Source: Paramecium sonneborni (lineage: Eukaryota; Ciliophora; Oligohymenophorea; Peniculida; Parameciidae). Taken from it: a stretch of 64,000 bases of DNA. The notes under the pieces were generated by a model that was given only the letters and a program-made list of their open reading frames with translations, ran no database searches and had not been told where the DNA came from. Position numbers and translations under genes: made by a program. The stretch spans positions 281,605 to 345,604 of the forward strand of contig CAJJDN010000104.1 in the NCBI GenBank assembly GCA_905182985.1, in the 5' to 3' direction. Of the stretch, positions 26,012-37,354 are shown piece after piece (position 1 is the stretch's first letter; the number at the start of each line of letters is the position of its first letter).

Positions 26012-27360
26012 TCAAAAATACAATTATTTTACTGCTTCCTCAACTGTCTCATATTAGTTTAATTTATCTTATTTAAAATGGGATAAAATGATAGGTCTTA
26101 CATCTTCAGCAGGAAGAATGTATTAACACAAGTATCGATACAATTTAATCAATTGATTATCTTTTTCATCATTATAGAATGAAACAATCGGAATCCCATT
26201 CTCTAAATGATGTCTAACTTATTGTTGAATTTAATGATTACGCAAAACTGCAAGAAGAATTGTCAATTATGGCAACATTCTTTAAATCTCTATTCAATAC
26301 TCCAAGATGTTTTATCAAATGGTTATCATCTACTGAAATGCAATTATCTCTAAAAATTCGACAACACAAATTATTATGTGGATCTAAAATATTTATAACC
26401 TCAAATAGTTTAATCAATTTTTACTTGGTTAGCATAAATATCATAAGAAGCAGTAAAAATCATTACTTCACATACCTCACTAAGCTTTTAAATTATCTCT
26501 TTAGCAAAATTTCTAATATTGATGCCTGCTATTATTCTTTCTCCATCTTCAAATTCTATTGGAATTTTAAATTAGCATTTATCATTTTCGTCTTCATTAC
26601 AATGCATCAATGTCTCATCCATATCAAATATTATTGTTTTATTATCTATTTTCATTAATTTCTAATTTTATTACATTTCTTATTCTTTCTTATTGGAATT
26701 TTCAATTTTTTCTCTTATATCTATTTAACATCAATAACTGATTTCTATATTATTGGAATATATGTAAAAGAAACAACTATATGTTCTCGAAATATATCCG
26801 AATTTCTTGAATTCTAATTCAAAATTGCATTTTACAAATCTCCTACATAATACACTTAAAAATTTTAATAATCATATTACAATTAGATATTTGTTTATTA
26901 TTTGTCTATGCAATTTATTTAAATGAATGAGGTTTTTCATTTCTTTGTTGTTAAGTGATGAAATTATGATTTTTTGCATTTACATGATTCTTAAAATTTT
27001 CAAATTATGGTTTTGCTTAACATTTTATCATTACTAAAGGAAGTTATTATGATTGACTATCAGATAAACTTGAAACATGTTATTATCTTCCATTCTCTGC
27101 AATTTATTTACCATTTGTATTATATTTACACTAATCTTAATTTTATTTTTAAATATCACTAAATTCTATTCATATTTATACTTTGAGTCATTTCTTTTTT
27201 ATGAACCATAACTCTATTTATATTTTTTCATTTCTTCTGCATCAGTTGTGTATCTTCTTAAATCTTTTGGTTTTTGATCCTAAAATACCAATACATTTCT
27301 ATTGCCATTTATAATTTGGTTAGTCTGAGTTCTAGGAGGTAATTTATTAGTTGTTTGCAT
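26012..27360 (-). CDS. CTD small-phosphatase-like (FCP/SCP family), 413 aa, interrupted by a probable 1-nt indel
   Basis: The C-terminal 200 residues are an SCP/NLI-interacting phosphatase: the catalytic DMDETL (DxDxT), IFTAS, and DNSSCSFAHHLENGIPI. These enzymes dephosphorylate Ser in proteins such as the RNA polymerase II tail. The N-terminal 215 residues are a Gln/Asn/Lys-rich tail starting MQTTNKLPPRTQ. Introns 27131-27159, 26855-26880, 26400-26424 and 26214-26241 are needed. The two halves lie in different frames that meet at a six-base homopolymer (26706-26711); adding one base gives exactly 414 codons. As written, the first frame stops at 26652-26654, overlapping an ATG at 26653-26655 that opens the phosphatase domain. 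I read this as one gene with a sequencing indel; two genes overlapping by ATGA is the alternative. Confidence 0.8.
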
Positions 27361-27620
27361 TAAATAAATAAATAAAAAATATTATAATCAGTTAATTTAA
27401 TAAATAGTGATTTAAAAAAAATAAATTAAGTATATGAATTAACAGAAGATTAAGTGAAAGAGACCTTATTTTTTAATAAAAACAATTATTCTTGGTTATT
27501 TTTGGTTTTGTAAATTGAAGTTTTGATTATAGATTCATTATATCTAAAGACTCCTGATTAGGAATTAAGTTATTTAAAAATACATGAAAAAATTCTTAAA
27601 TGATAGTTAACAGCTATAAA

Positions 27621-28184
27621 TCAATTTTCTTAAATAATAACAGATGGGATGGGTCGTACAAAGCCTTTTCCTTTTCTCTTACTTTTTTAAAGTGGATTAA
27701 ACTTTTAATGATGTGATCTACATTAAGTGGCTGTTCTTGTAATAATGTATTGGCTCATCATTTTAAAGATTTTTTTTGATTTCTTATCATATTTAGACCT
27801 CAAAATATCTTGATGTTCATTAACAAAATGAAGATACAATTGATGCTCAGACTTACTCCAATGACCTATGAAATTATCAAATAAATTTATACCATTTACT
27901 CTACTTGAACTATCCTCATCTTCTAAATGAACTTTTCCTTAATCTATGTCTGTTCCTATTAGAGGTTATTTTGAATTTTTTGTGAGCTAGTCCTGCTTCT
28001 ATAATTTCCCATCATTATTTGAATCATCCTAAGTTTTGGTGTTTTCTTCCCTTAAATCCATTCTCTGAACACAATACCCTTAAGAAATCACTAATAGACT
28101 ATTGATAAATTGTACTGTATTAAATTTATTATTGTTATAATAGCATATTGAACAGAAAGGAACTTTACCACATGCAATTTCCAT
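27621..28184 (-). CDS. Single-repeat MYB/SANT protein of the SHAQKYF type, 187 aa (copy 1)
   Basis: Open frame of 188 codons. Residues 100-165 are one MYB/SANT repeat: it opens with HWSKSEHQLYLHF, has a long central helix, and ends with TQCRSHHQKF, the counterpart of the plant SHAQKYF signature. A basic patch KSKRKGKG follows. The N-terminal half contains Cys pairs (ACGKVPFCSIC) and an acidic Ser-rich stretch. A DNA-binding transcription factor is likely. The start ATG comes directly after an in-frame TGA; a longer 5' exon from the overlapping upstream frame is possible but no intron joins them convincingly. Confidence 0.78.
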
Positions 28185-28527
28185 TCAATAGATTCATTTA
28201 TTCTTCGAAATTCATTATGGATTCTATGAAAATAAAATAAATTATTTAATGAGAATAAATTATACATAAATAGACCTTAAGTGATCCACAAATATTCAAA
28301 TTAAATAACATAAATTTAATAACCAAATTTAAGATATCTTTAATCATCACTTATATATACTCAAAATCCTTTTTCATTTTATTTTTATAATAACATATAC
28401 TGAAATAAACTTAAACTTCTTCAACCTTTCAATTCTACCAATAATCCACTCTAGTTCTTTTGAACAATAAATTAATCACTTTAATATTACATCTTCTTAT
28501 CATCAATCTTGAAATTTGATAAATAAT

Positions 28528-28528
28528 N
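28528..28528. other. Single-base gap (N)
   Basis: One ambiguous base at the join of the duplicated contig ends. It marks an artificial scaffold junction, not a real base. Confidence 0.9.
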
Positions 28529-28708
28529 AACAGAAGATTAAGTGAAAGAGACCTTATTTTTTAATAAAAACAATTATTCTTGGTTATTTTTGGTTTTGTA
28601 AATTGAAGTTTTGATTATAGATTCATTATATCTAAAGACTCCTGATTAGGAATTAAGTTATTTAAAAATACATGAAAAAATTCTTAAATGATAGTTAACA
28701 GCTATAAA

Positions 28709-29272
28709 TCAATTTTCTTAAATAATAACAGATGGGATGGGTCGTACAAAGCCTTTTCCTTTTCTCTTACTTTTTTAAAGTGGATTAAACTTTTAATGAT
28801 GTGATCTACATTAAGTGGCTGTTCTTGTAATAATGTATTGGCTCATCATTTTAAAGATTTTTTTTGATTTCTTATCATATTTAGACCTCAAAATATCTTG
28901 ATGTTCATTAACAAAATGAAGATACAATTGATGCTCAGACTTACTCCAATGACCTATGAAATTATCAAATAAATTTATACCATTTACTCTACTTGAACTA
29001 TCCTCATCTTCTAAATGAACTTTTCCTTAATCTATGTCTGTTCCTATTAGAGGTTATTTTGAATTTTTTGTGAGCTAGTCCTGCTTCTATAATTTCCCAT
29101 CATTATTTGAATCATCCTAAGTTTTGGTGTTTTCTTCCCTTAAATCCATTCTCTGAACACAATACCCTTAAGAAATCACTAATAGACTATTGATAAATTG
29201 TACTGTATTAAATTTATTATTGTTATAATAGCATATTGAACAGAAAGGAACTTTACCACATGCAATTTCCAT
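28709..29272 (-). CDS. MYB/SANT SHAQKYF-type protein (copy 2, probably the same gene)
   Basis: Same 188-codon frame as 27621-28184, shifted by 1,088 bases, with no difference seen. Because the identity extends well into non-coding flanks and stops exactly at the N, this should be counted as the same locus and not as a tandem paralogue. Confidence 0.6.
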
Positions 29273-29615
29273 TCAATAGATTCATTTATTCTTCGAAATT
29301 CATTATGGATTCTATGAAAATAAAATAAATTATTTAATGAGAATAAATTATACATAAATAGACCTTAAGTGATCCACAAATATTCAAATTAAATAACATA
29401 AATTTAATAACCAAATTTAAGATATCTTTAATCATCACTTATATATACTCAAAATCCTTTTTCATTTTATTTTTATAATAACATATACTGAAATAAACTT
29501 AAACTTCTTCAACCTTTCAATTCTACCAATAATCCACTCTAGTTCTTTTGAACAATAAATTAATCACTTTAATATTACATCTTCTTATCATCAATCTTGA
29601 AATTTGATAAATAAT

Positions 29616-30686
29616 ACGTATTCAATTAATCTATTGAATATTTATTTATTCTAAATTTATTACGATGCCAAATAAACTATTTTTCTGGATAATTTTACAC
29701 TGAATTTCTAATTCAAGCCAACTTAAATAATTAATCAATCATTTAATTCATAAGGACTCACCTTTTACTTTTGTACCATTTTCCTCCAAATATGATCTCA
29801 CTTAATTTCTTCACACGTCACATGAAATTAATATTTATGCCTATTTTCATATTTTATTCAAATCAACTCCTTATTACCTAGAAATTTCTCCAATTATTAA
29901 ACATATAAGAAATAATTATTCATTTTTCATACCATTTAGATTCTTTTTATTTACAAAAAATGTTTGATTTCTATTAATTTTGATCACTTTTAGTAATTAA
30001 AATAAAAAAATGAGGATTGAAATTATGCCAAGTTCCTATTTTAAAAAACAAATAAATCACTTTAAAACAGGTAAAGTAATAGTAAAGTTTTAAAAGATAC
30101 TTATAATAAATAATGAAAGTATTTTTTAGGTTATTCTAAAATTATGTAAAAATATATTATAATATATTTCTTAAAAAAATACTTAACAGTTCTTTTTTTT
30201 AAAGATAGTATAATTTATTCTCTTTCGAATTATTATAATTATATCTTGATTTAAACTTTCATAAATTTCTAAAATTATCTCTACAAATACCCTCTAATAA
30301 TTAAACATCCTTTAGAATTTAAAAAAATAGAAGAAAGAATTAAGAAAAGTTTGTACATGCTTTGATTTAAATGTAAAATCAATAATAAGTTGGTGTTATC
30401 GAAATTTGTATTAGTAGAAGAAATTTGGATGAAAAAGATATATAGAAATTTCATTCTATAAAAAAAGAAACAAGAATAATTACAACATTTTTAACCATAA
30501 TATTATTCAAAGTAGTTTTTTAATAAAAAAAAGAATCATTAATATTCCTTGATTGTAAGATATAATAAGAATGATAAAAATAAAAAAAAATAAAATAAAT
30601 TATGAAATTGAAAAAAAATAAAAATGCAAGAATTTTAAATCATATTTTAAAAAAAAAGTTAAGGATACGAAAAGAGAAGGAGGATA
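29616..30686. other. No gene recognised, about 1.1 kb
   Basis: AT-rich stretch downstream of the duplicated segment. A plus-strand frame near 29800-30000 is open for about 80 codons but is hydrophobic and low in complexity, as expected by chance. No RNA gene or repeat seen. Confidence 0.4.
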
Positions 30687-30695
30687 ATGTAAATA

Positions 30696-31149
30696 ATGAA
30701 TTTGGAAATTAAGAAAGAATTAAATAAATTATATTTAATCTATGATGATTCTAATGATTTAATTGATGAATATGAATAATTAAAATTGTTAAATGAAAGA
30801 AGAAAAAGAACTTTTATAATAATTAGAAGATGAATTAATTGAAAATAGTGAATTATTGTATTATCTGGTTAATTATGATCTCTAGTTATTTTTAAACTAT
30901 TTTTAAATTTCAAAAACCTTTATGAAAATTCAACTAAAACACATAATAATCAATATAGAAGAGAGGTCTTGTGATAATGTGAAATATAAAAATGATATCA
31001 TATCAGTTATTGACTTAAAATTAAAAGTTTAAATATCTGATTTATATTTTTGTATTAATGAGATAGATTTATAAAATGATCAATATTTTTAAAGTTCTGA
31101 CTTGATGAATTAATTCCACTCCTTTTGTTTTGAGACATTCTAACTATGA
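30696..31149 (+). pseudogene. Coiled-coil-like coding trace with a frameshift
   Basis: From the ATG at 30696 the frame encodes a charged helical peptide (MNLEIKKELNKLYLIYDD) and, after a run of A near 30805, the same kind of sequence continues one frame over (ELLQQLEDELIENSELLYY) to a TGA at 31147-31149. Removing one A gives 150 residues. No intron of suitable length joins the frames. Its last 70 bases overlap the 3' end of the convergent DUF922-like gene, which weakens the tail of the call. Either a sequencing indel in a small gene or a decaying copy. Confidence 0.3.
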
Positions 31150-31904
31150 TTAGTTTCTTCATCATATTGTTTTTCCATTTGAAGATAAAATTAGAAGATT
31201 TCTTGAAACAATTTAGTACATTCCATTCTGTAATTTTTAGTATATTTAAATTTATCAGCTCTAAAATTATGATACATATTTACTTTTATTTAAATTCTAA
31301 AGCACAAAGACATCCAATTAAATAATGTCCAGTTTCATGTTCTAACAATCGATCCCATTTATTTTTAACCCAAGATTTATTATTGAGACAACACCAACTT
31401 TGTATAATTAATCGATATTTGATATTTTAAGACTTTTTCATTTTTCTCATATTAATATCAAAAGTGTATCCAACAGTCCAAAAACAATGTGCTTTCCAAG
31501 GGGATAACATGTTTGGAGAAGCTGAAAAGTAATTCCAATCAAGTTTTAATATTTTAACTCCATTAATAACAATAGGAAGTAAAGAATCAAAGTCATCATA
31601 ATTAAAGTAATTTAATGGATCTTAAGATGTATTTTTAGAAACAATTGAAACTACTAATTAAATAAGTAATTTACTATCAAAACAATCATCCTCTAATTAG
31701 GAGCAACTTTATGGAGGACTATTTGTATTTGAATTACTACAAAATGTTGAATTATTAGAGATACTAGGTAAATGATGGATTCTGTCATATAAAATATATT
31801 TATTACTTTATTTATGATGATGATCTTTTTGGAAGACTGAAATTTAAAGATTTACTAACTTAAGAACATTTTCTATTCTCTCTTTATCTAACTGAGTTGA
31901 TCAT
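31080..31904 (-). CDS. DUF922-like putative zinc metallopeptidase (HExxH), 258 aa
   Basis: Introns 31782-31806 (25 nt) and 31261-31283 (23 nt) give 259 codons. After a Ser/Asn-rich N-terminal 90 residues comes a globular domain: LDWNYFSASPN...WKAHCFWTVGYTF, then KWDRLLEHETGHYLIG with an HExxH zinc-binding motif, and a helical Lys/Glu-rich end. The pattern W-x-x-L-L-x-H-E-x-G-H matches the bacterial DUF922 group of predicted zinc proteases, where it reads LLxHExxHF. No signal peptide is evident, so the site of action is unclear. The family is mainly bacterial in my knowledge, so the gene may be of ancient transfer origin, but its introns and base composition are like its neighbours. Confidence 0.72.
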
Positions 31905-32197
31905 TATTAAAAACCTCTAAAATATAATGTTTTAATAATTTTCTTAAATTATCAATTATATTATATTTTTATCATAATTGAGATTAGAATTATCATATTA
32001 TTTATATTTAATATAACAATCTAATTATTATATTAGTTATTTAGATTTTTGATTAAGTATTTAATTTGATAGAAATATATTACATTAGATCCAATAGTAT
32101 TTTATTAATGTAAAAAGTTTATTTAAAATTTATTTGATACTAATCTTTAATAAAGAATTAAAGGTTGAGCTAATATTAAAACATAAATTTTATAATT

Positions 32198-33926
32198 ATG
32201 ATAATTAACTAAGGTTCTTAAAAAGTTTAGAGTATAAATAAGAAAATACAGAAGAAATAATTAGTAAAGTAAACTAAAAAGATTGAAGTACAAAATGATG
32301 AGCAATAACATTAAGAAACATCTGAATCAGAAGAAAAAGTGAGAATTTCTAATTTAGATCAATTAGAAGAATAGCCAGAATAAGATAGAAATATGAATAC
32401 AGCTATTTTATCTGATAAGAAATTCATTGATTTTACTCTTTGTGAACCTACTAAAAAAGCATTAGAAAAGATGAACTTTACTAAAATGACACATATTTAA
32501 GCAAGAACAATACCACATTTATTAAAAGGTAGAGATGTATTAGGAGCAGCAAAGACTGGTTCTGGTAAAACTTTGGCTTTTTTGGTACCAGCATTAGAAT
32601 TATTATATAAAAACTAATTTTAATAAAAAAATGGAACTGGTATCATTGTTCTCACTCCTACTAGAGAATTAGCTTAATAAATATTTGATGTAGCCAAAGA
32701 TCTCTTATTTTATCATTAAAAAACTCTTGGATTACTTATAGGAGGAGCTAATAGAAAAGAAGAAGCAATTAGATTATAAAAAGGTGTTAATATACTTATT
32801 GCTACTCCTGGAAGATTATTAGATCATTTATAAAATACTAAAGGATTCATTTTTCATAATCTATAATGTTTGATTATTGATGAAGCAGATCAATTATTAA
32901 AAATTGGTTATGAAGAAGAAATGAATGAAATTCTTAAATTACTTCCAAACGAAAGATAAACTGTATTGTTTTCAGCAACTCAAACCAAAAAAGTTGATGA
33001 TTTAGCTAGATTATCTCTTAATTAACCTATTTATATAGGAGTTGATGATATTGCTTAAGAAGCAACTGTTAGTGGTTTAGAATAAGGATATGTTATTGTT
33101 GAACCAGATAAGAAATTTTTATTGTTATTCACATTCTTATAACTCAATTCAGATAAAAAGATTATGGTTTTTATGTCTTCTTGTAATTCTGTTAAATTTC
33201 ATGCAGAATTGCTTAACTTTGTTGATATGCCTGTACTTGATATTCATGGAAAGTAAAAATAAAGTAAAAGAACTAATACATATTATGAATTTTGTAATGC
33301 AAAAAAAGGTGTTCTTGTATGTACTGATGTAGCAGCAAGAGGTTTAGATATTCCAGAAGTCCATTGGATTATATAATATGATCCTCCTGATGATACTAAA
33401 GAATATATTCATAGAGTTGGTAGAACATGTAGAGGGCTTAATTCTTCAGGAAAAGCTTTAATCTTTTTATTACCAGAAGAAAAAGGCTATTTAGCTCATT
33501 TAAAATTGGCCAAAGTGGTGATGAGTGAGTTTGAGTTCCCATCAGAAAAATTAGCAAATATTTAAGATTAGTTTGAAAAATTAATTGAAAAGAACTACTT
33601 TCTAAATAAAAGTGCTTTTGAAGCTTATCGTTCATATTTACATGTATATACTAATTTATAATAATATATTTTAGTCTTATCAATCCCATAGTCTTAAAGA
33701 TGTATATGATGTTAACAACTTAGATCTTGTTAAAGTTTCAAAATCATTTGGTTTTAAATTTCCTCCCAGAGTATCATTAAGTATTTAAATTTAATAATTA
33801 TTTTTAGATATCAAAATTGCTAGTTCAACAAAAAGAAAATAAAAAGTTTAATCATTTATGAATAAAAAGTAACATGGATAATGGAATAAAAAATAATAGT
33901 CAGATGGAAGATAATTTATGAGATGA
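32198..33926 (+). CDS. HAS1: DEAD-box RNA helicase HAS1/DDX18, 556 aa
   Basis: Introns 33644-33674 (31 nt) and 33781-33807 (27 nt) give 557 codons. Residues 85-460 carry the motifs in order: FTKMTHIQARTIP (Q motif), AAKTGSGKT (I), PTRELA (Ia), [13 protein letters not shown] (II), SAT (III), [14 protein letters not shown] (V) and HRVGRTCRG (VI). The C-terminal [15 protein letters not shown] block and basic Gln/Lys tail identify it as HAS1/DDX18, a nucleolar helicase that releases snoRNAs during 60S and 40S ribosome assembly. The second intron is 27 nt with no TGA in frame; splicing it gives the better family match. The start lies after a 293-bp divergent spacer. Confidence 0.92.
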
Positions 33927-34526
33927 TTAATTTTTAAATTCTGTGTTTATAATTAAAATTATTATATTAACAATCATTGAATTTTAAAATTATGTTAATT
34001 AAGCTTTTTTTGATTTATTTTAATAATTTCCACTTAGATTAAATTCTAAGCGATAGTGAAGTTTAATTAATGAAGCAACTTCTCTTCACTATTCTAAATC
34101 AAAAAATTAGATAGTTTATATTAAAATATTTAAATTAGTTAAAAATATTAATGAAATCATTAAATATATCTGTTAAATTTTTATATAAAATCTAAAGTTT
34201 TTATTTTAATGCTTATATATAAAAATGGTTCTCATTCATTTATTAATTGTGAAATTTACTAGTTGTTTATTCATAGTATTTAAATCTTGCTATTCAATTG
34301 AGCTATTATTTTGTATTTATTTTTCTATGTTATCATTTTATTGTTAAGTTGAAAAATATGAGAATGAACTACAATTTTTGTTTCTTAAAAGTCCTTATTA
34401 TTGATTATTCTAATTTTGTAGACCAGGAATATTGAATTAAGATCTTATTAATGATTATAAATTACTTTTTATCTTAATTTCCTAATTAATTTGAAACAAA
34501 ATTAGGTATTACACAAGGTACATATC
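33927..34526. other. Intergenic between convergent HAS1 and 3R-MYB, about 0.6 kb
   Basis: AT-rich. Apart from the stem-loop at 34053-34092 no frame, RNA gene or repeat was recognised. Convergent position means it should hold two 3' ends. Confidence 0.45.
34053..34092. repeat. Small inverted repeat (9-bp arms)
   Basis: ATAGTGAAG at 34053-34061 and its exact complement CTTCACTAT at 34084-34092, with a 22-nt loop that contains a second short pairing (GAAG/CTTC). It sits about 130 bp after the HAS1 stop between convergent genes. Could form a hairpin in a 3' UTR or small RNA; chance is not excluded. Confidence 0.35.
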
Positions 34527-35828
34527 TCACAAAATTAGCTGATATAGAACAGATCCATTATTTGAAAGCTCTGGTTGCTAAATATTGATTTCTTCAAATA
34601 AATTGGTTTTTAAATCATTCTCAACTTTAATCATTTAATTATTAAGGAATGTTTATAATTGTTACTTGTTACTAAGTATAATAGTTTCATTATTTGGATT
34701 ATAAAAGGCTGGTTGAAGATTTTTTAGATCATATAAATCTAAAGAATTGAACATTCCAATAGTAAATGTTGTTTATTTTTTAGACTAATTTAGAATTTAT
34801 TATTTTTTTTGGTCCCAATCTTTAGGATATTAAAAGTTCACTTTCTATTTCTTATTTGCAGATAAAGATATTACTGGATTTTCAGTTTTAAATCTATTTT
34901 TTAAAGTATTAATGAGAGTTGTAATAGATGTGCAATGATTTTTTTTAAGTAAACAATTAAACCTATTTTTAACAGCATTTTCACTTCTTTTAATCTTTAA
35001 ATTTTTTGAAATAAATGCCCATTTTCTTTAATGCTTTTTAACAATTTCTAATAATTCTATATCCTCTTCTAAATTCCAAGGATGTCTATTAATATCTGGA
35101 TTTAAATGATTATTCCATCTTTCTCTACATTATTTTCCTGTTCTTGGTGATTCTTTAAATTATATATTAAGTAAAGCAGCTATATGACACCATTTATTTT
35201 ATTTACCATCATCTCTACTTTTTCTTATAAATTATAATTAAATTTACTTTATTAAGTCAAGCAAAAATATATCTTATTCCTCATTCCAAGGAATCTATTA
35301 TAATGATAATTTCAATAAATCGTTCCATTTATTTTTACATTATTCAATTGTACGTCGACTAATTAACTAAACAACTTCTTCCCAAATTTTATTAGGCTTA
35401 AATTACATTAAAATTTACTATTTTCCTTATATTTATTCCTTCTCTTGAACAAATTTTTAATACAATCCATATTAGAATTTATCTATCATCATCAGTCCAA
35501 TTTTTTCTTAATTTAGGAGTCCATTATTCTTTTAAATCCTTTTGTAATCTGTATACTTCTTGGTCAGTTAATAATTCAGAAATATGAAATTATTCCTACA
35601 AAAACCTGAATAAAAAAATCAATTACTATAAGGAAGGTATTATTATATCCTTAACGTTTTCAAAGAAATTCTAGAACTTCTAAAAAAAATCCCTATTACT
35701 TTCAACTAACTACTGGTCATTTTTAGCCTATATTACTATCAATTATTTATTGCTCTATTACATGCTTCATTTTTTCTCGCTAATTTTTCTAAAAGTTATT
35801 TTTTCTTTCTCCAATTTCTTGTTTACAT
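34527..35828 (-). CDS. 3R-MYB transcription factor, 402 aa
   Basis: Introns 35736-35761, 35606-35626, 35397-35418 and 35224-35247 give 403 codons. Three MYB repeats are visible: R1 (RKNWTDDDRQILIWI ... RTIEQCKNKWNDLL), R2 (PWNEEQDIFLLDLI ... GKQCRERWNNHLNPDI, almost the classic R2 ending), and R3 (HPWNLEEDIELLEIV ... ENAVKNRFNCLLKK). About 90 helical residues precede R1 and an Asn/Gln-rich tail of about 110 residues follows R3. 3R-MYBs are nuclear regulators, in many eukaryotes of G2/M genes. The second and fourth introns are multiples of three without TGA. N-terminal exon choice is supported by frame alone. Confidence 0.88.
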
Positions 35829-36041
35829 AATAAATTAACAAAGGGGATGATTAATTAATATTTATATTACACGGTAAGAACTTATATAAATAATTAATTT
35901 TAAAGTCTTTAAACTTGAAATATATACTAACAAGACTAAAGGATTATTATACTTATTAATTTAGCAGATGAAGTGAAGTCAGTTTATAATTATCAAGTCA
36001 TTTATATATTGAACACACACAATTAATAGTTTAATTTTTAT

Positions 36042-36782
36042 TCATTATAACACATATTGATTAACTAAATATAAATCCTTAGGGAAATTTGGTTATAAAC
36101 CACTGAACTTCAAATCCAAACCAGCTTTATAAAATATTGATTTAAACATCAGATCTGATCTTATGACACTATGATCTTCTGTGTCATAACTAAATCCCTA
36201 CTTTGTAATATTTTCTTTCAAAATGATATATCCTTTCTCATTCAAATTTAGTTTACATTATTTTAAAAATTGAATAAGATCATCATCTGTTAAATGACTT
36301 GCCACCCATTATATCCAAATACAATCATATTTATGCTAAAACTCAAAACTTTGTAAACCTGAACAATAATATTCATTTATTTTATTTCCCAATTCTTCCC
36401 TTGCCTTTTCAACATAAATGGGATTCTATTCAATTATATCTACTTTTTTAAACCAATTTATTAATAACTCTTTTGAAACTCCTATTATAAACATATTATC
36501 AATTTCTTTACTTCCTATACCAGCCCCACAATCAAGAACTCTCAAATCTTAAAGAGGAGTTTTATAAAGCATTGTTAATAATTTGTTAGATTCTTCGATG
36601 TCAATTTTATTTAAAAAATCCAATCCTCCTAATACACCTTTTAATGTTGGTTCAATCTTTTTCCAATATTAATCACCCAAAGAATACCATTTCTCTTTAG
36701 AATCCTTTAATTAACTATCCCATAGAGCTTGAATGTTTTTAAAGAAGTTTCCTTTGTCATCATTCCCGCTTTCGCTGTTCAT
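36042..36782 (-). CDS. NTMT1: N-terminal Xaa-Pro-Lys methyltransferase NTMT1 (METTL11 family), 236 aa
   Basis: One 30-nt intron (36482-36511) gives 237 codons. Conserved features in order: YWKKIEPTLKGVLGGLDFL, VLDCGAGIGR (SAM-binding motif I), VDIIEQNP, CSGLQSFEF, IWIQWVASHLTDDDLIQFL, and IILKEN. This enzyme uses SAM to methylate the alpha-amino group of proteins that begin Xaa-Pro-Lys after Met removal. The intron cuts inside motif I, between GIG and the Arg; it is a multiple of three and has no TGA, so an unspliced transcript would still be translated but with 10 residues inserted in the cofactor loop. The start gives a length like the human enzyme. Confidence 0.93.
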
Positions 36783-36849
36783 TAATTTATTTTAATTTTG
36801 TGATCAATAAAGAAAATCAAAATTGTTATCAAATTTCTTATATTTATAC

Positions 36850-37354
36850 TATCATATTACAAATATCATATTTTCTTAAAAATCTAAACTTTAATTTACA
36901 TGATGAAAAATACTTAATTACTTTTTTTTCAAAAATTCTACTTCTATTCTCAATTAATCAATCATAATTTTATTAAATAAGATGGTATTTTTGTTAAATA
37001 TTTATATCAAGGAATATTTAAAATATTAAATCATATTTGTTATTAATAACCATTAAAATAGTTGCACTACTTCTCACTCAATTATCCTGTTACTTATAAT
37101 CATAGAATATAGTTATGATTTTAATAGATGAAAAAAGAATAAATTAAATTGTACCTATAATATTTTAGTATTCTTCATTTACTAAATTTTTATATTTAAA
37201 ATCCCTAGTTATAAATAAAAAGGAAGGATAATTAAGATATTCTTTTCAGTATATCATCAATAAATTTTTAAGTTATTTATCTGTTTTAATTAAATCTAAA
37301 TAATTATAAAATACTAATTTTACATCATTTGAAATCAGCTCTTATTTTATAACA
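36850..37354. repeat. 505-nt direct repeat, left copy, at gap edge
   Basis: Matches 37953-38457 base for base as far as read (offset 1,103). It ends exactly where the N run begins. Non-coding as far as can be seen. Together with the right copy this indicates overlapping contig ends placed on both sides of a gap. Confidence 0.88.

Larger units (their letters stand above)
27441..29615. repeat. 1,087-nt direct duplication flanking a single N (assembly join)
   Basis: 27441-28527 and 28529-29615 appear identical base for base, with one N at 28528 between them. The junction breaks off mid-sequence on the left and resumes at the start of the copy on the right. This is what is seen when two contigs with overlapping ends are placed side by side and not merged. 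It is therefore most likely one locus, so the MYB gene inside is single-copy. Confidence 0.9.

Noticed and set aside
26260..26658. 132-codon plus-strand frame
   Set aside because: Antisense shadow of the CTD phosphatase domain, whose catalytic motifs are on the minus strand.
28709..29272. Tandem duplication of the MYB/SHAQKYF gene
   Set aside because: Identity extends through non-coding flanks and ends exactly at a single N, the pattern of unmerged contig ends.
30696..31149. Calling this a functional small gene
   Set aside because: It needs a 1-nt correction, overlaps the 3' end of a well-supported convergent gene and has no recognisable domain.
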